A stretch of DNA of 64,000 nucleotides, from assembly GCF_001940525.2 (NCBI RefSeq), contig NZ_CP019437.1, forward strand, positions 2,020,501-2,084,500, written 5' to 3'. The stretch comes from Thioclava nitratireducens (GTDB taxonomy: Bacteria > Pseudomonadota > Alphaproteobacteria > Rhodobacterales > Rhodobacteraceae). Position numbers and translations under genes: made by a program. Shown here piece by piece: positions 49,443 through 57,439 of this stretch; the first letter of the stretch is position 1, and every line of letters starts with the position of its first letter. Under the pieces are notes generated by a model. It did not search any database, was not told where the DNA came from, and saw nothing but the letters and a program-made list of their open reading frames with translations.

Positions 49443-50066
49443 GTGCTACCAGTGCAGCCCGCATATGAATGCACGATCCGTCACGGCGACCTTGCCGTGA
49501 CGCTTCGGGCCTCTTTGCGGGCTGCAATTACCCTTGAGCAAGCATTCGGCTTCGCGCCGCTCTTCCGAAGAATCCACGATCAGAATTTCACGGCTTATCG
49601 GGCCGTGATCGAAGCCGCCGCGACCGATAGGCGCGAAGCTGACGCGCTTCTGCGATCCTTGTCGCGCGTTCCCTTGCGTGGCTTCGTGGAGGGCGAGCAA
49701 GCACGCCTGATGGGCTTCTGTGCAGCTCTGCTGCCGCAAGCGCCAGAGGGTGAGCGGCAAGAGCCTGAGAGCGGCGCGAGCAAGCCGTGGGCAGAACTGT
49801 TCCAAGACCTCTACCGGCTAGGCACTGGCTGGCTCGAATGGACACCCTCGGAAACGTGGAATGCCAGCCCGAGCGAGATCATCGCCGCTGTTGAGGCGCA
49901 TTCCGAGAAGCTGGTCGCGCTCGCCGGTGGGGCAAGGGAAGAGACGCGCACCACTGAGGACAATAAGAGGCAGCGCGAAGCGAATATCGCTGCCAATCTC
50001 GATCCAGAATTTGACCGGGAAGGGCTGAATCGCCTGAAAGCGAAGCTGCGGAGCGAAAAGCGATGA
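49443..50066 (+). CDS. Phage tail assembly chaperone-like protein
   Basis: A 207-residue protein starting four bases after the capsid stop. An N-terminal strand-rich part (YECTIRHGDLAVTLRASLRAAITLEQAFG) leads to a helical C-terminal half with GWLEWTPSETWNASPSEIIAAVEAH, resembling the TAC-type motif W-P-x-E-x-W. The assignment is tentative; the C-terminal 40 residues are very charged. Ends overlapping the HNH gene. Confidence 0.45.
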   Translation: MLPVQPAYECTIRHGDLAVTLRASLRAAITLEQAFGFAPLFRRIHDQNFTAYRAVIEAAATDRREADALLRSLSRVPLRGFVEGEQARLMGFCAALLPQAPEGERQEPESGASKPWAELFQDLYRLGTGWLEWTPSETWNASPSEIIAAVEAHSEKLVALAGGAREETRTTEDNKRQREANIAANLDPEFDREGLNRLKAKLRSEKR

Positions 50067-50401
50067 GCCGCCCGCCCCGTGCCTGCGCCTGTGGTCGCAT
50101 TGTGCCGCATGGGCAGCTCTGCGTGTGCCAAATCGCGAGCAAGCGTGCCCGTGGCCGTCGCTATGACGCAAAGCGCCCGACTGCGGCTCAGCGTGGATAC
50201 AATCAGGAATGGCGCAAGGCGCGTATCGAGTTTCTGCGACTGTTCCCTTGCTGCGCCATGTGCGGCGCGCCTGCGACTGTGGTCGATCACATCAAGCCGC
50301 ACCGGGGCGACGAGCGGCTATTCTGGGATAGGTCGAACTGGCAGGCGCTCTGCGAGGGCTGCCACAACCGGCACAAGCAGCGCCAAGAGGCCGCGCCATG
50401 A
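50063..50401 (+). CDS. HNH endonuclease
   Basis: A 112-residue nuclease. CAMCGAPATVVDHIKPHRGDERLFWDRSNWQALCEGCHNRHKQ (given in pieces: CAMC, VVDHIKP, NWQALCEGCHNRH) is the zinc-supported HNH core. A second Cys cluster is at the N-terminus (CACG, CVC). Small HNH proteins assist terminases in DNA packaging in HK97-like phages, although here the terminase is 4 kb downstream. Overlaps neighbours by four bases on both sides. Confidence 0.9.
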   Translation: MSRPPRACACGRIVPHGQLCVCQIASKRARGRRYDAKRPTAAQRGYNQEWRKARIEFLRLFPCCAMCGAPATVVDHIKPHRGDERLFWDRSNWQALCEGCHNRHKQRQEAAP

Positions 50402-51051
50402 GCGGCACAAGGCGTCTCTGGCAAGCAGTTCTCTATCAGGCCGTTGATGACGCTCTGAATGGCGCTGCGCTCGATTCAGAGACTGTAAGGCGGCGGAATA
50501 TCGAGCAGGCGCGCGAACTGCTCAGCATGCCGAACCGTGATCTTGAGATGATCTGCACCGGTGCCGGTCTGGAAATGGAAGGAGTCGTGAGACGAATGAG
50601 AAAGCTTATCGCGGAAGCGCCACCCCTTGACGAACTTGTCGCGGGCAAGACCGTGCGCCAAAGGGCCGAAATCGAGAAGCGCGAACCGCGTCAAAAACGG
50701 AAGCGACCGAACCCGACTTACACCTACAAGGGCGAAACGCTCACGATCGGGGAGTGGTCAAAAAAGGTCGGGCTTGCTGCCGGTGTGATCCGCGCGCGAA
50801 TGCGTAACGGCTGGACGTTCGAGAGAGCAATCACCACGAGCGTTGTTGAAGCGCGTTTGCAGGCACGCGAGAAGCGGAGTGAGCGCATAAAGGAAGCTAT
50901 GAAGGGTCGCACTTGGGCGCGTGGCACGCCACCGAGGATGATCACTCACGAGGGCGAGACGCTGACGCTCGGCGAATGGGCCGAGCGTCTGGGCGTGACC
51001 AAGCAGACAATCCGCAAGAGGCTCGCGAAAGGGCTGACCGTTGCAGGGTAA
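50398..51051 (+). CDS. Putative DNA-binding protein with duplicated HTH-like module
   Basis: A 217-residue protein. The N-terminal 80 residues (RRRNIEQARELLSMPNRDLEMICTGAGLEMEGVVRRMRKLI) are helical. Two similar modules follow: YKGETLTIGEWSKKVGLAAGVIRARMRNGW (about 107-135) and HEGETLTLGEWAERLGVTKQTIRKRLAKGL (about 183-212). Each looks like a short strand plus HTH, of the kind that accompanies phage HNH nucleases. Function unknown; DNA binding is inferred. Confidence 0.6.
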   Translation: MSGTRRLWQAVLYQAVDDALNGAALDSETVRRRNIEQARELLSMPNRDLEMICTGAGLEMEGVVRRMRKLIAEAPPLDELVAGKTVRQRAEIEKREPRQKRKRPNPTYTYKGETLTIGEWSKKVGLAAGVIRARMRNGWTFERAITTSVVEARLQAREKRSERIKEAMKGRTWARGTPPRMITHEGETLTLGEWAERLGVTKQTIRKRLAKGLTVAG

Positions 51052-51052
51052 G

Positions 51053-52342
51053 CTATTTTCCGACAGCCTTCTTTACCCTCTCAATGAGCAAAACGACTTG
51101 TTCTAAGCCTTGAAAGCTTGAGTCCTTCAAAATCTGATCGTCGTCAGAGTTATCTTGCACTCCAAAAATTCTCTCACTGAGGGCTTTTTTAAGGTTTGCT
51201 CTATCATCATCAGGCAGATTGGCAATGAACGGATCGAAAGCTTGAACCTGCAACGAAAATGCTCTGGTTCTTTTCTCGTTGGCTCGGTGAAGATTGGCCT
51301 GTTTTGAGGCGTAAATTCCAAACGAAATGAGCAATGCAGTAATGACTGCGCTCTTTCCGATTTGAAGCCAGAACAGGGGTTCTGGCTCAACTATAGGCTG
51401 CAGGCACAGAAGGCTATAAAGTAGCCAAGCGATGGTAAGAACGATGCAGGCAACTGCGCCCCGCCGCCACCATTGAGCTGACGAATATTCTCGGTCCGCG
51501 ATGCTCTTATAGCCGCCGATTACACTATCACGCGCGACGATCTTGTATAGTTTCAATATTTTCTCATGAGCGTCGGTGGCATCTGCGCTAATCGATTCGA
51601 TATGTGAAACAAGCTCCACCTGTTCATCATTGGCCTTTTCCCGTATCTCCTTAAAGAATTCGCTTAGATGGCTGCTTGCGGTGTCCCGAATCTCTTTGAC
51701 TGTGTTTGCTGCGTTCGTTTTGCTAGAATTAATTAGATCGGTAAATTCCTTTGATTGGTCGTTCAGTATGTTGGTCTTTGTCGTTCTCCATTCGTCTAGC
51801 TCCAACTCGAATTCTTTGGCCGATTTGGATGCTGTCTCCCTCATTTCTTCAATTCGATGAGCAGCCGCAGCTATCTCATGTGCGGATTCTTGTGTCCTAT
51901 TCTTGTATACTGCTAGGGTCTTTTCTGTCGTTCTTGCGAACTTATCGAAACTACTAGTCGCAGCCTCCAAATCCGCACGTCGCGTCGATCTGGCGAACTT
52001 CAATGAGGTTATTTGATATAATGAAGCAATTGCTTGATCTATTTGCGTATTTGCGTCAACAAGGTGTTGAGGGTTCTTGGTGTTAGAAAAGTTTCTAACG
52101 CTATTCAGAACGCCTCCGTTATTAATTTGCGCGTTGATAGTATTGAGCGCATTGATCGGGGCCAGCTCTGGATCGAGGTCATGCAAGATTTGCTTGATGA
52201 TCTTAATCACCTTTTCGAGCCTGACCCACTCTGACGCTAAGCTGGCATCTTCGATATCAACATCTACGTCTAGTGCTTGCTCGATGGCGTCGAGCGTGGC
52301 GTGTATGGGATGTTTCGCGAAATTCTCTTGCCAACGCGTCAT
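51053..52342 (-). CDS. Low-GC coiled-coil protein with two membrane helices (phage cargo)
   Basis: A 429-residue protein, markedly AT-richer than its neighbours and on the opposite strand to the structural operon. Residues about 130-270 form coiled coil; two membrane helices lie near 295-315 and 330-346, followed by a charged cytoplasmic tail. CGGAG lies seven bases before the ATG at 52342. It resembles coiled-coil two-helix proteins such as DUF6161 (from memory, unverified). Probably a moron gene with its own promoter, possibly protective against other phages. Confidence 0.65.
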   Translation of the reverse strand: MTRWQENFAKHPIHATLDAIEQALDVDVDIEDASLASEWVRLEKVIKIIKQILHDLDPELAPINALNTINAQINNGGVLNSVRNFSNTKNPQHLVDANTQIDQAIASLYQITSLKFARSTRRADLEAATSSFDKFARTTEKTLAVYKNRTQESAHEIAAAAHRIEEMRETASKSAKEFELELDEWRTTKTNILNDQSKEFTDLINSSKTNAANTVKEIRDTASSHLSEFFKEIREKANDEQVELVSHIESISADATDAHEKILKLYKIVARDSVIGGYKSIADREYSSAQWWRRGAVACIVLTIAWLLYSLLCLQPIVEPEPLFWLQIGKSAVITALLISFGIYASKQANLHRANEKRTRAFSLQVQAFDPFIANLPDDDRANLKKALSERIFGVQDNSDDDQILKDSSFQGLEQVVLLIERVKKAVGK

Positions 52343-52638
52343 TCTCAATCTCCGAAAGAATCATTTGCGTGAGATTGACTTGCGAACCGTTTGCAATCAA
52401 GCACAAGGCTTTACTTGGGCTGGTTGCATGGGCGGGGCGGTCTAAACTTTACACGGGAGCGTAGGACCGGCGGGGGGAGGTCCGCGCACGATCTGCGCTA
52501 AATAACTTTTCTCCGGAGGGGGTAAGCGTGCGCTTCTTGCCGCCACGTTACCCTCTCTGCGTCTCGACTCCATCGTTGACCTGTCAGAAGTTCGTGAACT
52601 ATCTGTTACCGAAGAATAATTTTAGATGGGAATTTAAG

Positions 52639-52920
52639 ATGGCTGTTGCGCGCGACTCGATCACCGGAAGACTCGTTCAGCTAATCTACGTTCTCGGTGT
52701 CATATGTTCAGCGCTTTGGTATGTGTTCTATGGTCTCGTATTTTCTATGGCGCTTGTCGAAGGAGAGGCCGCAAGGTTTAGTTATGGTAAGCCCGACTTC
52801 ATTTTGGGCGTAGCCTTCGTGCTTGGTGGCGGCGCTGTTATTTATGGCTTGGGCTGGGCGATCCGATGGATCACTACAGCGAACACTGACAGTGTGTTCG
52901 ACCGCTGGCTAAAGGCGTAA
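52639..52920 (+). CDS. Small two-helix membrane protein (phage cargo)
   Basis: A 93-residue protein starting MAVARDSITGRL, with two hydrophobic helices (about residues 12-35 and 53-75). Low-GC like the divergent coiled-coil gene, and preceded by an AT-rich stretch. The ATG at 52639 is preferred to an upstream in-frame start because the earlier residues look non-coding. Possible partner of the coiled-coil protein. Function unknown. Confidence 0.5.
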   Translation: MAVARDSITGRLVQLIYVLGVICSALWYVFYGLVFSMALVEGEAARFSYGKPDFILGVAFVLGGGAVIYGLGWAIRWITTANTDSVFDRWLKA

Positions 52921-53063
52921 CGCTCGGTTCGCCATTCATATTGCCTCTTCAAAGCTCGGACGACTGTTGCTATAATGCAACAGTATTTCCTTTGACGAGT
53001 TTCAGTATGTCTGCCGTTTCTGTTCCCGAGCTGGCCGTGCGCGAAGCGGCGAAAGGGGAAGCG

Positions 53064-53486
53064 ATGCTTGATCCCGCTCTCGCGTTTCAAACTGCTATCC
53101 GCGCCACGCTGATCAACGCGCCCGAGGTGGTCGCGCTGGTCGAGGCTTCGAACATTCGCGCCGGTCAGGTGCGCGGTGAGCGGCTGCCCTCAGTGGTGCT
53201 TTCCGACGCTCGAACTGAATACCTGGGCTGTGCATCTGGGTCTCAGCGCCTCGCGCGTGTCTTCCTCACTCTTCATGTCTGGGCGGTTGAAGACGGCCCA
53301 GATACGGCGCGCCAGATCGGCGCGGCAACGTATCAAGCGCTTGAGTTCGGCCCTGCCGATACCCCTGAGATCGACGTGGACGAATGGCACGCGCCGAGCG
53401 TGGTCTGGCTGCGTGACCCCAAGCCCGAGCTAAGCCTGACGCATGGGGTAATGAGCCTTGAGGCTGTTGTGCGGTGGAGGGTCTGA
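53064..53486 (+). CDS. DUF3168 tail-completion protein
   Basis: A 140-residue protein matching the DUF3168 family that caps the tail end at the head-tail interface: LDPALAFQTAIRATLINAPEVVALV at the start, RVFLTLHVWAVEDG in the middle and GVMSLEAVVRWRV at the end. The ATG at 53064 has AAAGGGGA seven bases upstream; an in-frame ATG at 53007 lacks an RBS. Confidence 0.78.
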   Translation: MLDPALAFQTAIRATLINAPEVVALVEASNIRAGQVRGERLPSVVLSDARTEYLGCASGSQRLARVFLTLHVWAVEDGPDTARQIGAATYQALEFGPADTPEIDVDEWHAPSVVWLRDPKPELSLTHGVMSLEAVVRWRV

Positions 53487-53489
53487 GCG

Positions 53490-53801
53490 ATGAAATCTGG
53501 TAAGCTGACCAACCTGATTGAACTGCAACGGTTGAGTGAGGCGGTGAACCCGTCCGGCTCGGTGTCGAGCGCATGGACAACCTACGCGACCGGGCGAGCT
53601 GAGCAGCGGCAAGCGGGCATCTCAGAGTTTCTGACGACCTACGGCAAGGGCGTGAGCAACAACGCGGTGTTTCTTATCCGGTGGCTGCCGGGTGTGTCTG
53701 TCGCGGATCGGATCGTTTGCGATGGTGTCGCGTGGAATGTCGTGGCGATTGCCGAGATCGGGCGTAGGCGTGGCTTAGAGTTGCGCGCGGTGGCCGCATG
53801 A
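53490..53801 (+). CDS. Phage head-tail joining protein
   Basis: A 103-residue connector protein of the PF05521 type: MKSGKLTNLIELQRLSEA at the start, a short strand-loop core (AEQRQAGISEFLTTYGKG) and VADRIVCDGVAWNVVAIAEIGRRRGLEL at the end. It links portal/connector to the tail. It starts three bases after the tail-completion gene. Confidence 0.85.
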   Translation: MKSGKLTNLIELQRLSEAVNPSGSVSSAWTTYATGRAEQRQAGISEFLTTYGKGVSNNAVFLIRWLPGVSVADRIVCDGVAWNVVAIAEIGRRRGLELRAVAA

Positions 53802-53803
53802 AT

Positions 53804-53992
53804 TCAGTCGAAGCCTTCACAGGCAGTCTTTTCCAAATCCTGAAAACTCTGATTATTTGGGGCCGAGGCCAAGGCATCGCGCGCTTGCTTGCACTTGGTT
53901 GCGGAATTTACTCCGTTCATGCCCAAAGCCAGCAGTGTGAGTGCAAAGAGGACGAACAAAATTGCTGCCAAGCATTTGATACCACAAGACAT
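53804..53992 (-). CDS. Small membrane-anchored protein on the opposite strand
   Basis: A 62-residue protein with one hydrophobic helix (residues about 5-25: IKCLAAILFVLFALTLLALGM) and four Cys in all (positions near 3, 7, 34, 58). TGAGG lies five bases before the ATG. It sits antisense in a 250-nt low-GC gap between head-tail joining and terminase genes. A second small cargo gene, function unknown. Confidence 0.5.
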   Translation of the reverse strand: MSCGIKCLAAILFVLFALTLLALGMNGVNSATKCKQARDALASAPNNQSFQDLEKTACEGFD

Positions 53993-54051
53993 ATTGCCTC
54001 AATTAGAAATGACCGATCAAAAGAGCCTTCTGCTCGCATGTTCGTCGGAAG

Positions 54052-54465
54052 ATGGCAACAGAAAGTTTCGGTGGCCGCATGAGCGTGCATCAACGTGGCA
54101 TCAAACCGACTCTGGCGCCTGACGCCGAAGCTCTGACGAAGGCCCCACAGGTTCCGTCTTACTTCAGCGCCCATGCCAAGACCGAATGGAAACGGATCAT
54201 GCCGCAACTGATCGCGCGCAGGATCATCACGAAGGCCGATTTGGCAGGCGTCGAGGCCTATTGCTCGGCGGTGGGCATCTGCCGCCAGATCGAGGAACAG
54301 CGCGCCGGTGGTCTGATCGACCCGAAGCTCTTCGGTGTCTGGAATCGGGCAGCACAGACCGCGCGCCAGCTCGCAAGCGAATACGGTCTCACGCCCACCT
54401 CGCGCGCTCGGATCGGCTCGGCTGCGCCCGATGAACCCGACGCTGACGACCCGCTCGCGGTGTGA
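54052..54465 (+). CDS. Terminase small subunit (P27 family)
   Basis: A 137-residue protein that recognises phage DNA for packaging. The helical core FSAHAKTEWKRIMPQLIARRIITKADLAGVEAYC and the closing EYGLTPTSRARI are characteristic of P27 terminases. Start may be 54052 or the ATG at 54079. Overlaps or abuts the large-subunit gene. Confidence 0.88.
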   Translation: MATESFGGRMSVHQRGIKPTLAPDAEALTKAPQVPSYFSAHAKTEWKRIMPQLIARRIITKADLAGVEAYCSAVGICRQIEEQRAGGLIDPKLFGVWNRAAQTARQLASEYGLTPTSRARIGSAAPDEPDADDPLAV

Positions 54466-54467
54466 TC

Positions 54468-56075
54468 ATGGCAAGCACCTATCCCGAATGGGTCATGGAT
54501 AGCTCACCGATTGACGACCCGCTCGGCTATGGCGAGCGGGCGGTGCAGTTTTTGCGCCGCCTTCGCCACCCGGCCAGCTCTGCACCGAAGCGCGCTTTCC
54601 AGCTCGCCCCGTGGCAAGAGCGGATAGTTCGGCGCATCTACGGGCCGCGCAACGCCGATGGCTCGCGCGTGGTGAAGATGGTCTTCCTGATGATCCCTCG
54701 GGGCAATCGGAAGACCTCGCTCGCCGCTGCGCTGGCACTCTTGCACTTGCTCGGCCCCGAGAAGCTGCCTGCCGGTCAGATCATCTTCGCGGCCAGTGAT
54801 CGGGAACAAGCAGGCATCGGCTTTCGAGAGGCTGCCGAGGTGATCCGGTGCGACAAGCGCCTTGAGGCCGTGACGCGCCTCTATGACGCGCACAATGCGC
54901 CGAAGGCGATCAAGAGCGCCCTTGATGGCTCGACGCTCAAAGCGGTGTCGTCGGACGGGCGCGCGCAGCACGGCACGACGCCGACCTTCGTTCTCGCCGA
55001 TGAGATTCACACTTGGCAGGGCCGCGACCTCTGGGAAGCGCTGCAATCGGGCATGGCGAAGCGGGCGGGCGGCCTGACCGTGATTGCGACGACTGCCGGT
55101 CGCGGAAACGAGGGACTTGCCGCCGAGACATACGCCTACGCGCGCGGTGTCGCGCTCGGGCAGATCGTGAACCCTGAGTTCTTGCCGATCCTCTTCGAGC
55201 CTGAGCCGGGTGAGGATTGGGAAGACGAATCCCTATGGCATCGGGTGAACCCCGGCCTCGCACATGGCTTCCCCGATCTGGAAGGGCTGCGCTCGCTGGC
55301 GCGCAAGGCGAAGGATAGCCCGAGCGAGCGCCACAGCTTCGAGCAGTTCAACTTGAACCGCTGGCTCGGGAACAGCCGCGATCCGCTCTTCGACTTCGAG
55401 ACCTATGACGCCCGGTGCTTTGAAGGCGACGAGGAAGACCTTGAGCAACTGCCATGCTGGCTCGGCGTGGACCTGTCGCGCTCGGGCGACCTGACGGCGG
55501 TTGTGGCCGCGTTCCAGCACCTTGACGGGCAGGTGACGCTCCGGCCCACGTTCTTCGTGCCGGGGAAAGACCTGAAGGCGCGCGCTGATCGTGACGGGGT
55601 GCCTTATCAGCAATGGGCCGACGATGGTCTGATCCGCCTGTGTTCCGGCCCGATCATCGATGAAGAGGCGGTTGAAGATGAGATCCGCGAGCTTTGTGCG
55701 CGCTATGACGTGCAAGAGATCGGTTTCGATCCGCACCTCGCGCAGCGGATCATGCAGCGGCTCTATGATGACGGCTTGCCCGTGGTCGAGGTGCGCCAAG
55801 GGCCGCTGACGATGGGCGCAGCCGGTGCCGACCTTGAGCGGATCGTCAACGGCAGGCTTGTGCGCCATGACGGCCACCCGGTCTTGCGTCAGCACCTCGC
55901 GAGCGTGGTCGCCGTGCGCACCGATAGCGGGCTGGTGAAGATGCATAAGGGCCGCAAGTCCGACCGGATTGACGGTGCGGTCGCGGCTGCGATGGCCGTC
56001 TATCGCCTGACCCTCGGGCAAACCAATCTGAGTAACTACAACGCGCCCAGCTCGGGCGGTCTTTTCGTGTTTTGA
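54468..56075 (+). CDS. Terminase large subunit
   Basis: A 535-residue packaging motor. The ATPase domain has a Walker-A-like PRGNRKTS (near residue 78) and Walker B FVLADEIHTW (near 180); the C-terminal nuclease domain includes WLGVDLSRSGDLTAVV and DEEAVEDEIRELCARYDV. Full length for the family. It immediately precedes the tape-measure gene, which is unusual; terminase normally lies upstream of portal. Confidence 0.93.
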   Translation: MASTYPEWVMDSSPIDDPLGYGERAVQFLRRLRHPASSAPKRAFQLAPWQERIVRRIYGPRNADGSRVVKMVFLMIPRGNRKTSLAAALALLHLLGPEKLPAGQIIFAASDREQAGIGFREAAEVIRCDKRLEAVTRLYDAHNAPKAIKSALDGSTLKAVSSDGRAQHGTTPTFVLADEIHTWQGRDLWEALQSGMAKRAGGLTVIATTAGRGNEGLAAETYAYARGVALGQIVNPEFLPILFEPEPGEDWEDESLWHRVNPGLAHGFPDLEGLRSLARKAKDSPSERHSFEQFNLNRWLGNSRDPLFDFETYDARCFEGDEEDLEQLPCWLGVDLSRSGDLTAVVAAFQHLDGQVTLRPTFFVPGKDLKARADRDGVPYQQWADDGLIRLCSGPIIDEEAVEDEIRELCARYDVQEIGFDPHLAQRIMQRLYDDGLPVVEVRQGPLTMGAAGADLERIVNGRLVRHDGHPVLRQHLASVVAVRTDSGLVKMHKGRKSDRIDGAVAAAMAVYRLTLGQTNLSNYNAPSSGGLFVF

Positions 56076-56092
56076 TGAGTGAGTTTTGAGTG

Positions 56093-57439
56093 ATGAATGA
56101 CGTTAATCTGCCCGGTCTGATTGTTCCTGTCGAAGCCCGGATCGACAAGCTTGAGAAAGCGCTGAAGCGCGCGAACAAGGCGCAAGCGAAGACCGCGCGC
56201 CAGATGGAGAACCGGGCGAAACGCTCGGCTGAGAAGATGGCGAAAAGCTATGAGAGTTTCGGCACGAAGGCAGCGGGCGCGCTCGGCAAGCTGCCGCTGC
56301 CCGGTCTGGGCGTCGGTGTTGCCGGATTGGCCGGTGCCGGAATCGGGGCAGGGCTTGGCATTGCTGCCGGTCAGGTGCGTCAGACGGTGCGTGGTATCGC
56401 CGAGATCGGAAACGAGGCGCGCCGCGCCGGTGTTGCGGTCGAGGACTTCCAGCGCTGGCAGTATGTCGCGGAGCAGAACCGCGTCAGCGTGGACGCTTTG
56501 ACCGATGGCTTTAAAGAGCTGAACCTTCGGGCCGACGAGTTCATTGCGACCGGCAAGGGGTCGGGGGCAGATGCGTTCCAACGGCTCGGCTACTCGGCAG
56601 CCGAGCTTTCGAAGAAGCTGAAAGACCCGAGCAAGCTCTTCCTTGAGATCATCGGGCGGCTCGAGAAGTTCGACAAGGCCGCGCAAATCCGCATCGCTGA
56701 CGAGGTGTTCGGCGGGACAGGCGGCGAGCGGTTCGTGGAGATGTTGAACCGTGGGCAAGCCAGCATCAAGGCGATGATGGGTAAGGCATCGGTCTTAACC
56801 GAAAAGCAGATCAACAAGGCCGATGCGCTGGACCGCCGTTATAGCGCGCTCACCGCGAGTATTCATCGCGGTTGGCAACAGGCAGCGCTCGGGGCAGCCG
56901 ACTTCGCGGCGCAGATTCTGAACCTGCGCCTTGAAGGCGACAAGCTTGCTGCGAGTGACCTGTTCCGCAATGGCGCGCAGGCCCCGCAAATCCTCGGTCC
57001 GAAGGTTGCAGCCGCACTGGATGGTAACTCGCAGGCGGTCGAGGACAATGCGCGCGAGATCGGCGATCTTCTGGCGCTCTATGAACGCTTCACGGCGCAG
57101 TCGGATGCGCTCGCGCCCTACCTGCAACGGGTCTCGAACGAGCTTGAGCGCGTGGGTGATACGCAGGCAGCCGATACGCTCTTCGAGGCTGCCGGGGCGA
57201 TGCAGCGCCTGTCCGAAAAGCTGGATAAGGGCGAGATCAGCGCCAGTGATTTCGAAGCCCAGATGGGCGACGTGATCAAGAAGGCGCAAGGCGCGCTCAG
57301 CGCGGTCACTGATCTCGACGCTTCCCCACCTTCTCGAAAGTCATCGGGCGTCTTGGCGACCTTTGGGATGCACTCGAAGGCGTGCGCGCGAAAGCTGCCG
57401 AGGCGCGTGCCTCACTTCCGGGTGGCTCTTTGCCGATGA
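56093..57439 (+). CDS. Tape measure protein, N-terminal part (frameshifted)
   Basis: The frame encodes the N-terminal coiled-coil and Gly-rich region of a tail tape-measure protein (LEKALKRANKAQAKTARQMENRAKRSA; GVGVAGLAGAGIGAGLGIAAG) plus about 350 helical residues. Around 57324-57327 (CCCC) the protein-like sequence switches to the -1 frame (TFSKVIGRLGDLWDALEGV); beyond that this frame is noise until 57439. The intact protein would be about 780 residues. Confidence 0.82.
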   Translation: MNDVNLPGLIVPVEARIDKLEKALKRANKAQAKTARQMENRAKRSAEKMAKSYESFGTKAAGALGKLPLPGLGVGVAGLAGAGIGAGLGIAAGQVRQTVRGIAEIGNEARRAGVAVEDFQRWQYVAEQNRVSVDALTDGFKELNLRADEFIATGKGSGADAFQRLGYSAAELSKKLKDPSKLFLEIIGRLEKFDKAAQIRIADEVFGGTGGERFVEMLNRGQASIKAMMGKASVLTEKQINKADALDRRYSALTASIHRGWQQAALGAADFAAQILNLRLEGDKLAASDLFRNGAQAPQILGPKVAAALDGNSQAVEDNAREIGDLLALYERFTAQSDALAPYLQRVSNELERVGDTQAADTLFEAAGAMQRLSEKLDKGEISASDFEAQMGDVIKKAQGALSAVTDLDASPPSRKSSGVLATFGMHSKACARKLPRRVPHFRVALCR

